Shown here piece after piece: positions 24,569 to 35,787 of a stretch of DNA of 64,000 nt; the stretch's first letter is position 1, and the number at the start of each line of letters is the position of its first letter. The stretch lies in NCBI RefSeq assembly GCF_009740285.1, contig NZ_CP046566.1, positions 806,001-870,000 on the forward strand, given 5' to 3'. The stretch comes from Phnomibacter ginsenosidimutans (GTDB lineage: Bacteria > Bacteroidota > Bacteroidia > Chitinophagales > Chitinophagaceae). The notes below the pieces were generated by a model, which did not search any database, was not told where the DNA came from, and saw nothing but the letters and a program-made list of their open reading frames with translations. The translations under genes and the position numbers were made by a program.

Positions 24569-27500
24569 TTGTGCCAGCGAAATACGCACCTGCACACCGG
24601 CACGGGTGTTGGTAGTAGGAGCCGAGGTACTGATGTACGGAATGCTGCGCATCTGATCGAAGAACAAGCGAATGTTTACCCGGTTGCTCATGATGTAATC
24701 AATGCTCGGATTAATCTTGATGACTTTTTGCCCTGCCGTACTAAAGCTGCTGTTTTGGTCGAGGCGGCTGTTGCTGGTGGCATCATCCCGAATGCTAAAA
24801 TCGAAGCGGAATGTAATGTCGTTTTCCAATTCTTTACCGCCTTCTTTGTTCAGGAATTTCGGTAGTCGGAAAGGAAGTTTCATACCCCGTTTGCGGTAGC
24901 TGGTACCAAAGATGTATTCGGTACTGTTTACCTCACTCAGCTGGTAGTCGAGCAGGCTCAGGCTCAGCTGGCGGCTCTTGCGGTATTCAAAGCGGGCATT
25001 CCACTGGCTGGTGGTGGTAAAGTCGACACCAATAATAGGCTCAAACGATTCGCTGATGCTCAGGTTCGGCATCAGGAAGAACGGAATGTAGTTGCCACTG
25101 GTTGTATCTATAAACGATGGGTAACCCACCCGGAACGGATCCTGATAAAACAGCGCCGAGGTAAACGAGTTCATGCTCAACCTGCCCTGATAAGAGTGGG
25201 TGATGTTGATAGAACTGAACTTTTCTTGCAGTGCCGGAATGCGGGTGAGGCCGGTAAAGTTGAGGCGCCAGTTGGGCTTGGCTTTAATGCCACGGAACGG
25301 ATTCGCAGTTATGCTGGAATTGTTCTGGTCAATCAAGGCTACATCATTCGGGCTCTTGTTGGTATAAGCTGCTATAAAGGCTGGAATGAGTACATCTTGT
25401 GCATAGCGGTTGTAGCCTTTTGCGTAGCCATCTGCTTCTATGAGTGAGCCGCCCGATTTCCAGTACGGGTTTTGCTCGGCCACCCGCAGGCTCAGGTCTT
25501 TGCGGTAGTTCTCAAAGTTTTGGAACATGGTGCTGGTGCGGTTCGGGTCAAACTTTTCGAACAGGGTTTGGAAGGCAATGTAGGTAACGCTGAAGCCACC
25601 TGTTACATACGGTGTAAGGTGCGCATGGCCAGCGGTACCGGTGGTGTCTTTAAACAGTTCGGTGTAGCTTTTTGAGAAAGACTTATCGAGGTTGAGGTCG
25701 ATGGTAAATTCTTTGAAGGGCTCCAGCTGTGCCTGTATGTTCAGCTTCTGATCGAAGCTTTGCGCAAAAAGTTGGTTGAAGAGCGGATCACGGGTCACCA
25801 GTCCTTTTTGTGCAAACTTGTTGAGGTAGTTGGTATCGGGTTGCTGGCCCATGATATAACCCAGCCCAGGTGCCTTGCTGCGGAAGTTATTGCCCAGGTA
25901 TTGTGTACTGTCGGTATAGCCCGGTATACGGCTGTTAAACACTTCACCATAGTTTACAGAAGCCCGCTTCACCATGGTGAGCAGTTTGCCCGCTACTCTT
26001 GCAGCACCGGTTACTTCGTAGCTGCGGTTTTGCCTTTCCTTGCGGCGTTCATCGCGGCGTAGTTTGCGGGCTTTTTTGCGTTCGGCTTTGCTGAGTTTTT
26101 TACCCGTCAAACTATCTGTAACGGACTTTGCATTTTTGCCAATGCTCTTGGCTTTGCTGCGGTCTTTTTTGCTGGCCGTGTCTTGTGCATTTTTTTGCTT
26201 CGGGGCAGGTTCATTTTCCAATGCTGCCAGCCATTTACTCTTCATGTACAGCTTGGTAAAATCAAGCTCACCATTGAGCATACGGTCGGCACCATTTTCC
26301 AAAATATTGCCCTGATTGAGCTGCTGTGCCAGCAAACTACTGGCGGCCCATTTGTAGCGGGCCGTGTACGTGGCACGGGCTGTGGCCCAATCGAGGAAGG
26401 GGAACTTTTGTGTAGGCAAGGTGTACGCAAACACCACAGTCTGATCGTAGTTTACATTGCGGCCACCTTTCAAAAAGTTGGTCCGGATGCTGTCGCGTTT
26501 CCAGGCCTGATTGATTTCGCCGGCCGGCTCATCTACCCGGGCTTTGTTTAGTGCCGTAAAATCTACGTTGAACGACTTGCTCATATCCCAGCGGAAGCTA
26601 TAGAAACGATCGAAGTTGAAGTACTTGTCGTAGGTGCTGTCTACACGATCTATTTTATTGTCGAAGGTGTTCACAATGCGGGGCACATATCTGCCAAACT
26701 GCCGGTTTACATCCCAACGAACGGCCACTGTATTCGGCGCCGGGTTAAAGTTGAAATCTTTGATGAATGTGAGCCAGGGCGATTGTGTTTTAATCAGTTT
26801 TTTGAATGGCTCAATGTATTTGGGTTGTGTGCTGTATGCGTAACCCACTGCTACCCGATGGCGTTTTACCAAATCCTGCGTAATGATGGGAGAGGTTACT
26901 TTCTGGCTTAAATAGTTGTACGTGAAATCGAAATTGCTGGGGCTGTAAAAGCGAACGGGTTTGCCTGCTTTGGGCATCAACCGCATGTTGCTGATGTTGA
27001 GCGTTTGTGTAGTGTGTTCCTCACGGGCTACTTGTTTAATGCTGTCGCAATTATCACAATTGCGCAGTTTGTCTTTCATGCGTACATCCTTATCGTAAGG
27101 GTCGTACTCGGGGGTAATCATCATTTTGCTCAGGCTGGCATACACGGGTATGCTGATGCCTACCGATTTGGGCACCAGTTTTCCGGCATCTATTTGCAGG
27201 CTGGCATCAAACTGCGTGGTGGCTTCGCGGCTGCGTTCATTTACCCGTTGTTCAATAGTACCCCAGCCCACACTGCGGTGGCTGCCGGCCACACTGAGTG
27301 TGCCCAGGTCGGCCAGTTGAATGTCTACACGGCCGGTAGCAGCCCAGGCTCCTTCTTCATCTATCTGGCTGAGGCGCAGTTCGTTTATCCATACTTCGGC
27401 ACTCAAATTGGGGCCGTCGGGGCGGTCGGGGTTGTCTACACCCACAAAAATGGTACGTACTTCACCCAGGTTGGGGTTGCCATACAAGCCATACACCCGG

Positions 27501-30500
27501 CCATTGATGTTCTCTTCATAAAACTGGGTGGGCGAACCGTTGCTTTTGTTGCGCCGGTCTTTCAGGGCTATCAGTTCTTCCAGGCTAAAGTCGAGGTTGT
27601 TGGCTGTAGGCCAAATGGTATCGGCCGAAATATTGGGGCCCGATGGACGGGTAATTTTCAGCGGAATCCGAATTTCATAATAGTTCGACAACACATCCTG
27701 ACCAATGCGAACGGTGGCATACAAACTGGTATCAGTCAGCGGGCTGTAAGCGGGGTCGGTGTTTACCAGTTCTTCGGCATGAATAAACATGTTCAGCCGC
27801 TTGTACTGGCGCAGGTCGTTGTTGAAATTTTTAAATACACCTCTTGCTTCGCCACGATACAGGTTGCGTATTTGCATACTCAGGGCCTGTTCGTTTTGCA
27901 AAATATTGACGCCGCCATTGGCCAGCTGCTGTACCCGCTCAATACCTGGTGGTATGCGGTACGGAATGGGCGTACGGCGGTCGTTTTCTTCAATGTTCAC
28001 GGCCAACGTATTAATGCTGGTAAAGGTGTTGTTGACCGTGCTGTTGTACGTGCCATTACGGCTCAGTTCAAACGCAAACTGGCGCCAGTTGTTGCGTACC
28101 AAATCGAGGCGGGCAAATCGCAGCGTTACGCTGTCTTCCCAACCGTGCATGTACATCCGCATAAAGCGAATGCTTTTGAAGTCGGGTATGTCGCCTACTT
28201 TCTTGGTATAGCGGGCTATAGGAATGCGGAACTGATACCAGGTTTCGGTACCAGAAGTGCCGTTTTCATATTTAATACTAACGATGCGTTTGTCTGTAAT
28301 AAAGTTTTGGCCCACCTGCAAGGCTTGTGGGGTAAAGTCTACTTTGTATTCAAAATATTCTTCGCCTTCATTCAGCGTGTTGTCGCGGTTGAGGTCTTCG
28401 TTATCGGGGTATAACGTGCTTGCCACTACGAGGTCGCTTTCATTGCTCACCGGAGAGTTGCCCTGGTTAAGGTTAAAGTCTTTGTAGCGACGCAAAATGC
28501 CGGCGCCACTGGCATCGTAGCGGCCGTCGCGGTAGTTTACAAAGTTGTCGCCACTGGGGTCGGTGCTCAGGCGTTGAAAGGCAGCAGGGCCCAAAATGCT
28601 TTGCAGCGGTGTAAGAAAATCATCGCGGCGACGCAATCTTTCTTCATCATCATTCAGGCCATCAAAACCCACATCCTGAAAAGGCCGGTCATTGGGGTCG
28701 TTGCTAAAGGCTTGTGTAATCTGGTTGGGGTTAATGGGTGTTTTACCCCACACAGTACTGCTGTCTACCGCCAGGTTGGGTTGCGATGGTGTAGGTAAAC
28801 CATTTTCATAAAAACGACGGCTGTCTTTTACAATGTCTTCCGAAATGTTGCCGAGGTTGATGTACAACTGTCCGCCGGCTGTGTTGGTGTAGCCATTGGG
28901 GAAGTTGGGTGTTTTCATGAACGGATCCTGCACCCAAAATTCAATGAACTCAATATTGGCGCTTTCAAAATCGGTTTGGTCAATGGAACGCATCAGGCCA
29001 CCCCAGCGGTCTCTGGGGTTACGGAAAGTGCCATCATTATTGATGAAAGCACCACGGGTATCATAGTTGTAAGCCCCTCTTTCTTTGGGGTAAAAACTCA
29101 TATCGAAAGTAATGAGCTGGTTGGTGCCTGGCAGCGGTGTACGGCGGGGGAAAAGCTCTTGGTTGCTCACCTGCCGAACCCTTGGGTCGCTCAGCAAATC
29201 ACGGTTCTTAATGGGGTTATTGGGGTTGCGGCTGTCTTGCATCACCGGCTCTATCTGGTACCAGCTTAGCTTGGCTCTGTTACGGTTGTAAATGAGGGCA
29301 TTGTTCGAGTCGGCTTCTGCAAAAAAACTACCATGCGGCGTGGTGGCATGCGTCCATCCCACAAAGGGAAAACGCAAATCAATATTGGCACGGGTACCTT
29401 CAAAGTCATCCAGGTAAATGAGTCCGTTTTCACCCTTACCAATTTGTGGCGGATGGCCGGGCTTCAGCATGGCTGCTTCACCATATGCCTGAATGTTGGA
29501 CACCGTATTGGTGCTGTAAAACGGCAGCTTGTCGAGCCAGCGGGTGAGCTGTTTCCAATCATTTTTGTAATTGAAATCAACACCATACATGCGGTTGCGG
29601 ATGGGGTCTTCACCATAGTTCATTTTGGTAAAGAATGGCCGTTCGCCCAAGCGCATCATGGTACCACCCAAGGTCAGGTTTTTGTTGGCCAGATAGTCGA
29701 GGCGCATACCAAAAAATCCCCGGTTTTGCAAACCGAAACCAGTGTTGTTTTCAAGGTTCACACTCACAGGTACGCCACTGCTTTTGATGGCCTGATTGAT
29801 TACCGTGAGTTTACCCAAACTGTAATCAATCACGTAGTCCACATTTTCCTTCAGCAATTGGCCTCCGGCGGTTACAGAAACGGAGCCCTGTGGAATGTTG
29901 ATGGCATTGAGGTAAATATCATCGTTGCTGGAAGCCTTGCTCTGGCCTTTCAGCATAAATCGGTTGTAGTTAGCGTAGTTCTGTTGTGCAATAGCCTTGA
30001 TGGTATCGTACAAAGACTGGAACACATATTTCTCCCACACCGATTGTGGTTGGCCTGCAAAAGCCAATCGGCGAAGGTCGCTGCCGAAAGGTTCGAGTAC
30101 CGGGAAGATGATGCGGCCCTGCTGCGGTTGTACGGTAAAGCTGTCAATGAAATCGAACACACCATCGGGCTGCGGATCGTTGCGGTTGTTGAGGCGGTCG
30201 AGCTGCAAAATGCGCAGCAAGGGGCGGCCCGGTTCGTCGCCTTCGGGCAGCATGCGTTTTTCACCACCGCTGGGCTCCTGATACAACACGTTTACCTTAA
30301 AACCTTCCCGCTGAATATTGTACTGGTCGAGGCTGTACACGTTTTTCATCATCAGGTCCCATATGGGCAGGTTGGGGCGCTGGCTGGTGGCTTTCAGCAA
30401 TTTCAGGAACAATACTTTTTGAATACCACGGGCCGTATCGAGGGCTACATCCTGTGCAAATTCGCCCACCTGAAATACACGTCCGTTACTGGTGTATTGA

Positions 30501-31880
30501 AAGGCCACGCCTAGTACTTCGTCGGGCTGCAAAAACTGGTTGATGCTGATAAAACCTGCCTGCCGGTTGAAAATGTAATCGGTACCTTCTATCAGTTTGC
30601 GGGCAAATGTTTTTTCAAAGTCCTGAACAGGTTTCATGCCCCGTTGCATCAGCAGGTTGGTGGTGTTGGCAGGGTTGCGAAAGTTGTCGTTGTTGATGAT
30701 GCCATACAAACCGTTGGCACCATTGCTGGGCAGGCTATCGCCTGGCAGCGTAGGTATGTTTTGGTTGAAAGGATAGCGTTCGCCCAAATCCATGAGACCA
30801 ACTACGTCGCGGCTGTCGGTGGTTTGGCCCGTGCGGTTGGTTACCCATACTTCCAGGCGCATAATTTGTACCTGGCTTTGCGCAAAGGGCAAGGTGCTCA
30901 TCACCCGGTTGTACTGGTTGCGGAAATAGTGTGCCAACAAAAAGTGGCGGTTTTCGTCGTAGTCGTCGAGTTTCTTTTCAAAGTTGCTTAGTGCTGCACC
31001 ACCTTGGTAGTTGGCCGTTTGGCGCTGGCTCTGCATGTTGGCCAATGCCGTGGTTACATAGAGTTTGCCAAACTGCAATTGTGTTTTGATACCAAACAAA
31101 GCCTGTGCTCCTTGTATGAGTGTGCCCTTGGTGGCAAAACTCATGTTACCCGCTTCAATGCTCTTGATGATTTCATCGGAGCGGCCTTTGTAGTCAAGCT
31201 TCAGCTGGTTTTCAAAATCGAAATTGGCCAGTGTATTGAAGTTGATGGGCAGTTTCATTTTGTCGCCAATATTGGCATCCATGTTGAACTGCGCATTCAT
31301 GTCGAAATCGAACGTGCCATATTTACGGGCACGTTCGGGCAGGGTTGGGTTCTTAGTGTTTTGCCCCTGATATCCGGCGGTCAAATCAACATTACCATTG
31401 GGTTGAATGATGATTTTGCCATTGCCGAAAATGCGGTTGAACAAATCATCGAACATGCGGAGCTGAGGTTTTACCAACTTACGGTTCAGGGTAAGGTTGG
31501 TATTGCTGCGGCGCATGAAGTTTTCCATCTCCATTTGCTGACCCCGCAGCCGCATAAATTCTTCGTAGGTAATGGCCGTGGGCTTGCGGTAATATGAGTT
31601 GCCAATTTTTTCGCTGATGTAGTATTGTTTGGTTACCGGGTCGTACTCAATTTTTTGCTTGAGATAGCCGGTATCGGGCGATCGAAGGGGTTGCGGCGGT
31701 AGCCGGAATACGGATCGCCGCGGCGGTCGCTGATGGGAAATCGGAGGCTATCTTTTTGGTAGAATCGGTATCGTCGAATTTGAATTTCCGAAATGGCTCC
31801 GCCTTTGCTGGCTCGCTGCTCAGCAGCAAGGCAACACTACAACTACACAGTAGAACACTGAAAAACGCTTTGAGTGACAA
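24566..31880 (-). CDS. sprA: T9SS outer-membrane translocon SprA (two small frameshifts near N-terminus)
   Basis: An unbroken frame of 2329 codons (24566-31555 from its first ATG) encodes the body of SprA, the giant outer-membrane barrel through which the type IX system exports its cargo and gliding adhesins. Recognisable parts are FDFDMNAQFNMDANIGDK, GLMDLGERYPFNQNIP and the C-terminal barrel strands. The N-terminus, including a signal peptide (AFFSVLLCSCSVALLLSS), is in other frames: one base missing in the T5 at 31752-31756 and one in the GGG at 31676-31678 separate it from the body. The apparent start is TTG at 31880. Repaired length is about 2438 residues. ruvA lies directly upstream on the same strand. 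Confidence 0.93.
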
Positions 31881-31956
31881 TGCACAATTAGTTTGGTCGC
31901 GTAGAATTTAATCGATAGGAAGGGGGTTAAAGTGATGTTGTAAAATAAAACTTTTA

Positions 31957-32551
31957 TCAGATAGCTTTTAGTGCTTGTTTGATTAAATCCTGAACGGTAT
32001 AGCCAGCCGGTAATGCCGCTGCTGCTTTGCGCAGGGCCTGCTCGGCCGGGGCTTTGGCAATGCCCAGTGCCAGCAGAGCATCTAACGCATCTTTATCTGC
32101 CGTATTGTAGCCGGGCAATAAGGTGGATGTGGGCTGATGGCCGGCCTGTACCTGTCCCATTTTGTCTTTGAGCTCCAGCACAATCCGTTCGGCAGTTTTT
32201 TTTACCGATGCCTTTTACCGCTTCCAGGGTTTTTACCTGACCGGTGCTGATGGCGTGGGCCACTTCCACGGGCTTCATGCTGTTGAGCATCATGCGGGCC
32301 GTGCCAGCACCCACTCCCGAAACGCTGATGAGCTTTAGAAACACTTCCCGTTCGGCCATCTCACTAAATCCATACAGGGTAAAAGCATCTTCCGCCACCT
32401 TGAGGTAGGTATGCAGGGTGCCGCTGTCGGCTGCCTGAATATCAGAATAAGTGTTGAGGCTGATTTGCAGTTCGTACCCCACGCCTTGTACGTCTACGAC
32501 GACACGGGTAGGCGTTTTGTGTAAAAAACGACCGGTCAGTTGGCTGATCAT
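31957..32551 (-). pseudogene. ruvA: Holliday junction helicase subunit RuvA, frameshifted in an A8 run
   Basis: From the ATG at 32551 the sequence MISQLTGRFLHKTPT, then VSGVGAGTARMML and VKGIGKK shows the OB fold and the paired helix-hairpin-helix motifs of RuvA, the tetramer that grips four-way junctions for RuvB. After KGIGKK the frame is lost; with seven instead of eight T at 32196-32203 it continues TAERIVLELKDKMG and the C-terminal RuvB-binding domain (DALDALLALGIAKAPAEQAL). Repaired length is 197 residues, normal for the family. RuvA is widely conserved and the lesion is in a homopolymer, so a read error is likely. Upstream of sprA on the same strand. Confidence 0.85.
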
Positions 32552-32682
32552 GCGGCGAAAATAACCAATCGACGGCAATGCAAGCCTGTCTATTCCCATC
32601 CTTTCCACGGCTGCAATAACCTTTTTGCCGTACCGCTGTTATTGAGTTTTATTTGCATCCTCAAATCAAAAACAATCACATT

Positions 32683-33153
32683 ATGGCAGTAACGGTAGGC
32701 CAGGCGGCCCCCAATTTTACCCTGTTCAATACAGAGAAGCAACCAGTGAGTCTGGAGCAATACAAAGGCAAAAACGTGTTGATCCTGTTTTTCCCACTGG
32801 CATTTACAGGCGTGTGCACCACTGAACTGTGCAATATCCGCGACAATATTGGCGTGTACAACAATGCCAATGCCGAAGTATTGGGCATCAGTGTAGACTC
32901 ACTGTTTACCCTCGGTAAGTTTAAAGAAGAACAAAACCTCAACTTTCAGTTGCTGAGCGACTTCAACAAAGACACGGCTGCTGCTTACGGTGCGCTGTAC
33001 GAAAACTTTGTGCTCGACATGCGTGGCGTAGCCAAGCGTTCAGCCTTTATTGTAGACAAAGACGGCAATATTGCCTACGCAGAGGTGTTGGAAAGCGCCG
33101 GCGACCTGCCTGATTTTGCCGCTATCCAGGCCAAATTGGCGGAGCTGGCTTAA
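32683..33153 (+). CDS. Peroxiredoxin (AhpC/TSA-Redoxin family)
   Basis: 156 residues from the ATG at 32683 (MAVTVGQAAPNFTLFN). The peroxidatic Cys45 lies in PLAFTGVCTTELC, with Cys50 five residues later, the spacing used by Bcp/PrxQ-like enzymes for an intramolecular disulfide. The thioredoxin fold continues with VLGISVDSLFTLGKF and a KRSAFIVDKDGNI strand. It should reduce hydrogen or organic peroxides in the cytoplasm. Followed by a clear terminator, so probably monocistronic. Confidence 0.88.
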   Translation: MAVTVGQAAPNFTLFNTEKQPVSLEQYKGKNVLILFFPLAFTGVCTTELCNIRDNIGVYNNANAEVLGISVDSLFTLGKFKEEQNLNFQLLSDFNKDTAAAYGALYENFVLDMRGVAKRSAFIVDKDGNIAYAEVLESAGDLPDFAAIQAKLAELA

Positions 33154-33175
33154 GCTGGTAACAAAAAATTGACAG

Positions 33176-33204
33176 AGCCCCTGCCTTACAGCGGGGGCTT
33201 TTTC
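33176..33204 (+). terminator. Intrinsic terminator of the peroxiredoxin gene
   Basis: Stem AGCCCCTG / CGGGGGCT with one G-U pair, then a T5 run. Confidence 0.78.
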
Positions 33205-33266
33205 AATGTTTAACCTTGAAAATTTGCACAAAAAGTTATTTCTTTGGCCTACCTTTATAAGAATCC

Positions 33267-33605
33267 GTGAAGAAATTCGTTGCGATACTCGTTTTTGCCA
33301 CCCTGGCGCAGGCCGGCTTTGCTCAAAAAAGCTTGGGTACGGGTAATGCTGCGGAGTCTAAACTGGTACACTTCTTTCCCAACCCCGCTTCGGCGTTTAT
33401 CAATTTTGAGTTTAAACAACCTGTAGAAAGAGGTTCTGTTATTCAGTTTTATTCTTTTTTGGGCAGAAAAGTGAGCAGTCAGGCCATCAACAGTAACCGC
33501 CTCACAATAAACCTGACCGATTTTATTACCGGCATATACATTTTTCAGGTGCGGGATGCCTCCGGCCGATTGCTGGAAAGCAACAAGTTTCAGGTAGCCA
33601 AGTAA
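33267..33605 (+). CDS. Small T9SS type A sorting-domain protein
   Basis: 112 residues from a GTG at 33267. A signal peptide (MKKFVAILVFATLAQAGFAQ) is followed almost at once by a type A sorting domain: HFFPNPASAFINFEF, YSFLGRKV, FITGIYIFQV and a final ESNKFQVAK. There is hardly any cargo between the two, so the protein may be a bare sorting domain or a secreted peptide of about 90 residues. Family knowledge places such domains as the signal recognised by the type IX translocon. A terminator follows. Confidence 0.8.
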   Translation: MKKFVAILVFATLAQAGFAQKSLGTGNAAESKLVHFFPNPASAFINFEFKQPVERGSVIQFYSFLGRKVSSQAINSNRLTINLTDFITGIYIFQVRDASGRLLESNKFQVAK

Positions 33606-33614
33606 ATGCTGACA

Positions 33615-33640
33615 GCCGCTGTTTTTCCAGCGGCATTTTT
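33615..33640 (+). terminator. Intrinsic terminator
   Basis: Stem GCCGCTG / CAGCGGC with a six-base loop, then A and five T, ten bases after the stop of the small sorting-domain gene. Confidence 0.72.
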
Positions 33641-33709
33641 ATGTCCGTTATTCCGCTTTTTACAAATTAGATAGCATGCCCATGTTGTGGAATGCCGCAG
33701 TTTTGTGCC

Positions 33710-34945
33710 ATGTTTTGGAAACGGATTCTTTTTGGCCTTCTGGCAACAAGCCTGCTGAGCATGGCTCAGGCACAGCCACTGCAAAGCGGTAAATGGTTGT
33801 TTACCCTTAGCCGCCCCGGTGGTTTGCCCGTATATGTGCAGGCAAATCTGCAGCAGCAGGGTAGCCACTATGTGCTGGCTTTTCTCAACGATACTGAAAC
33901 ACTGGAAATAAACAACCTGCGTCTGTCGGGCGACTCGCTGCATTTTGATATGCCATTGTTTGAAACCCGCTTGGGTTTTCGCATTCAATCGGTAACGCAG
34001 CTAGAAGGCTGGCTGCTGAAAGGCACATCTGGCGAATACCAACGCTGGCAGGTAACCGGCCAGCAAACCGATGGTCCCCGAATACCCGGCAAGGTACAGC
34101 CACCCGTGGCCAACCTGAGCGGCCGCTGGGCCATGCAGTTTCAACGGGCCGATGGCAGCTGGCGCCCTGCTATTGCAGAATTGAAGCAGCAAGGCAACCG
34201 CCTCACCGGCACCATCATCAACCCCAGTGGCGATTACCGCTTTTTAGAAGGTAGGGTGAGTGGAAAGGAATTATACCTCACTGCTTTTGACGGTGCTCAT
34301 ATTTATGCATTCAAAGCTCAAGCTTCGCAAGACAGCATTGTGAATGGTGTTTTTTTTAGCGGCAATGCCCCCGGCGATGCTTTCAAAGCCATGCGGGATG
34401 CTAAAGCCAGTCTGCCAGATGTAACGGCCGCCGCCGCCGGTATGAAGTCGGGTGAAAGCCGCCTGCAGTTTCGCTTTCCCGATTTGGACAGCAACATGGT
34501 AAGCCTGACCGACGACCGCTTCAAAGGGAAAGTGACCATTGTACAAATTATGGGTAGCTGGTGCCCCAACTGTATGGACGAAACAAAATTTTTGAGCGAC
34601 TACTACAACGGGCAAAAAATGCCGCAGGTAGAAATTGTGTCGTTGGCGTATGAACTGAGTACTGATTTTACCCGAAGCGCCGCCAGCCTGCGTAAATTCA
34701 AACAACGTTTTAATGTTCGCTACCCCATGCTGATAACAGGTGTAAAAAGCGCCGACCCCGACAAGGCGGCTAAAACCCTGCCACAGCTTACCGACATCAA
34801 ATATTTTCCAACCACTATTTTCATTGATAAGCAAGGCCGGGTACGCAAAGTACACAACGGTTTTTACGGCCCCGGTGCACCGGAATATTTTGAGGCGTTC
34901 AAAAAGGAATTTTATGCAACGATGCAGGCGTTGCTGGCGGAGTAA
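33710..34945 (+). CDS. TlpA-like thioredoxin-fold protein
   Basis: 411 residues from the ATG at 33710 (MFWKRILFG), followed by a signal peptide. The first about 240 residues are beta-rich and unassigned. The C-terminal third is a TlpA/ResA-like thioredoxin domain: VTIVQIMGSWCPNCMDETKFL with the CPNC redox pair, then the cis-proline segment IKYFPTTIFIDKQGRV. It should work as a periplasmic thiol-disulfide reductase or sensor, possibly lipid- or carbohydrate-linked given the N-terminal domain; the substrate cannot be told. Confidence 0.83.
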   Translation: MFWKRILFGLLATSLLSMAQAQPLQSGKWLFTLSRPGGLPVYVQANLQQQGSHYVLAFLNDTETLEINNLRLSGDSLHFDMPLFETRLGFRIQSVTQLEGWLLKGTSGEYQRWQVTGQQTDGPRIPGKVQPPVANLSGRWAMQFQRADGSWRPAIAELKQQGNRLTGTIINPSGDYRFLEGRVSGKELYLTAFDGAHIYAFKAQASQDSIVNGVFFSGNAPGDAFKAMRDAKASLPDVTAAAAGMKSGESRLQFRFPDLDSNMVSLTDDRFKGKVTIVQIMGSWCPNCMDETKFLSDYYNGQKMPQVEIVSLAYELSTDFTRSAASLRKFKQRFNVRYPMLITGVKSADPDKAAKTLPQLTDIKYFPTTIFIDKQGRVRKVHNGFYGPGAPEYFEAFKKEFYATMQALLAE

Positions 34946-34999
34946 CAATTTTCAAATAACTGCAGTATTCTTTTTTTCTAAGAGACAAAAGCTAATGTA

Positions 35000-35741
35000 C
35001 TAGCGATTGTTGGCCGCCCAGACATTGTATTTTTTGACGATATCGAGCATGGTTTCTTTGCTGCTGAGTGTTTGCATGAAGGCCTGTTCCAATTGGAGAA
35101 ACTGAGGAACCTGTGCCTGCTTCATCAACAAAGGATATTGATCAGATATGTACAAAAGTCCTTTGGTGGGATGCTCGAAAATAACGTCTCTCTTTAAAGC
35201 ATTTCCATCGTATGATTTGTTGATAGCTGGGGAAGAAGGCCCGCCATTATTATTCCATGATTTTCTCGACATTTCAACTTCTTGAAACAAAGAATAAACC
35301 GGCCAAGCGCCTTCTACACTTCGCAAAATAAAATACACACCATCTGGCGCCACATCACCAGTGGCGGGTATCAGATACATTTGCTTGTTCGCTGTTACAT
35401 CCCAACTGATAAAGTCATATTGGTGGGCTTCATATAAGAAACCGAAACCTTTGACTTTTAACCGGTCAATTTTTTCATGCTTCTCTCCCCCCCTGCGAAA
35501 ACCGGAAGTCGAATGTAAGATTAGCATAGTCTATTTCCTTTGCTTCCTTCACTGCTTCCTTAGCCAGGGGGTCAAATGTAATTTGAGAAGAAGCGCCCAA
35601 TTTGAGTTTAGGCAGCAGCGGCAGTTTCACCTTTCCTCTGATGGTATCGCCCGATTTTTTGATATAATAACCATCAACATCTTGCCCAAATGAAAACAGG
35701 CCAAGCAAAAACATCGGCAACAGTAGCATTGCTCTTTTCAT
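35000..35741 (-). pseudogene. Hypothetical periplasmic protein, frameshifted in a G7 run
   Basis: The first frame has a signal peptide (MKRAMLLLPMFLLGLFSFGQ) and the stretch DGYYIKKSGDTIRGKVKLP, seen at the start of many Bacteroidota periplasmic proteins of unknown role. Loss of one C from the C7 at 35487-35493 joins it to the second frame as SQGGEKHEKIDRLKVKGFGF, giving about 246 residues. No catalytic motif is evident in the second part. The lesion is in the longest G/C homopolymer seen in the window, so a read error is likely. Confidence 0.68.
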
Positions 35742-35787
35742 AAAAAAATGTTGGTGTGTGAAATGGTAGAAAATCTTTTTATTAAAT

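Noticed and set aside
27005-28414. 469-codon open frame antisense to sprA
   Set aside because: It lies wholly inside the strongly supported sprA frame; its sequence is low in recognisable motifs and follows the codon pattern of the opposite strand.
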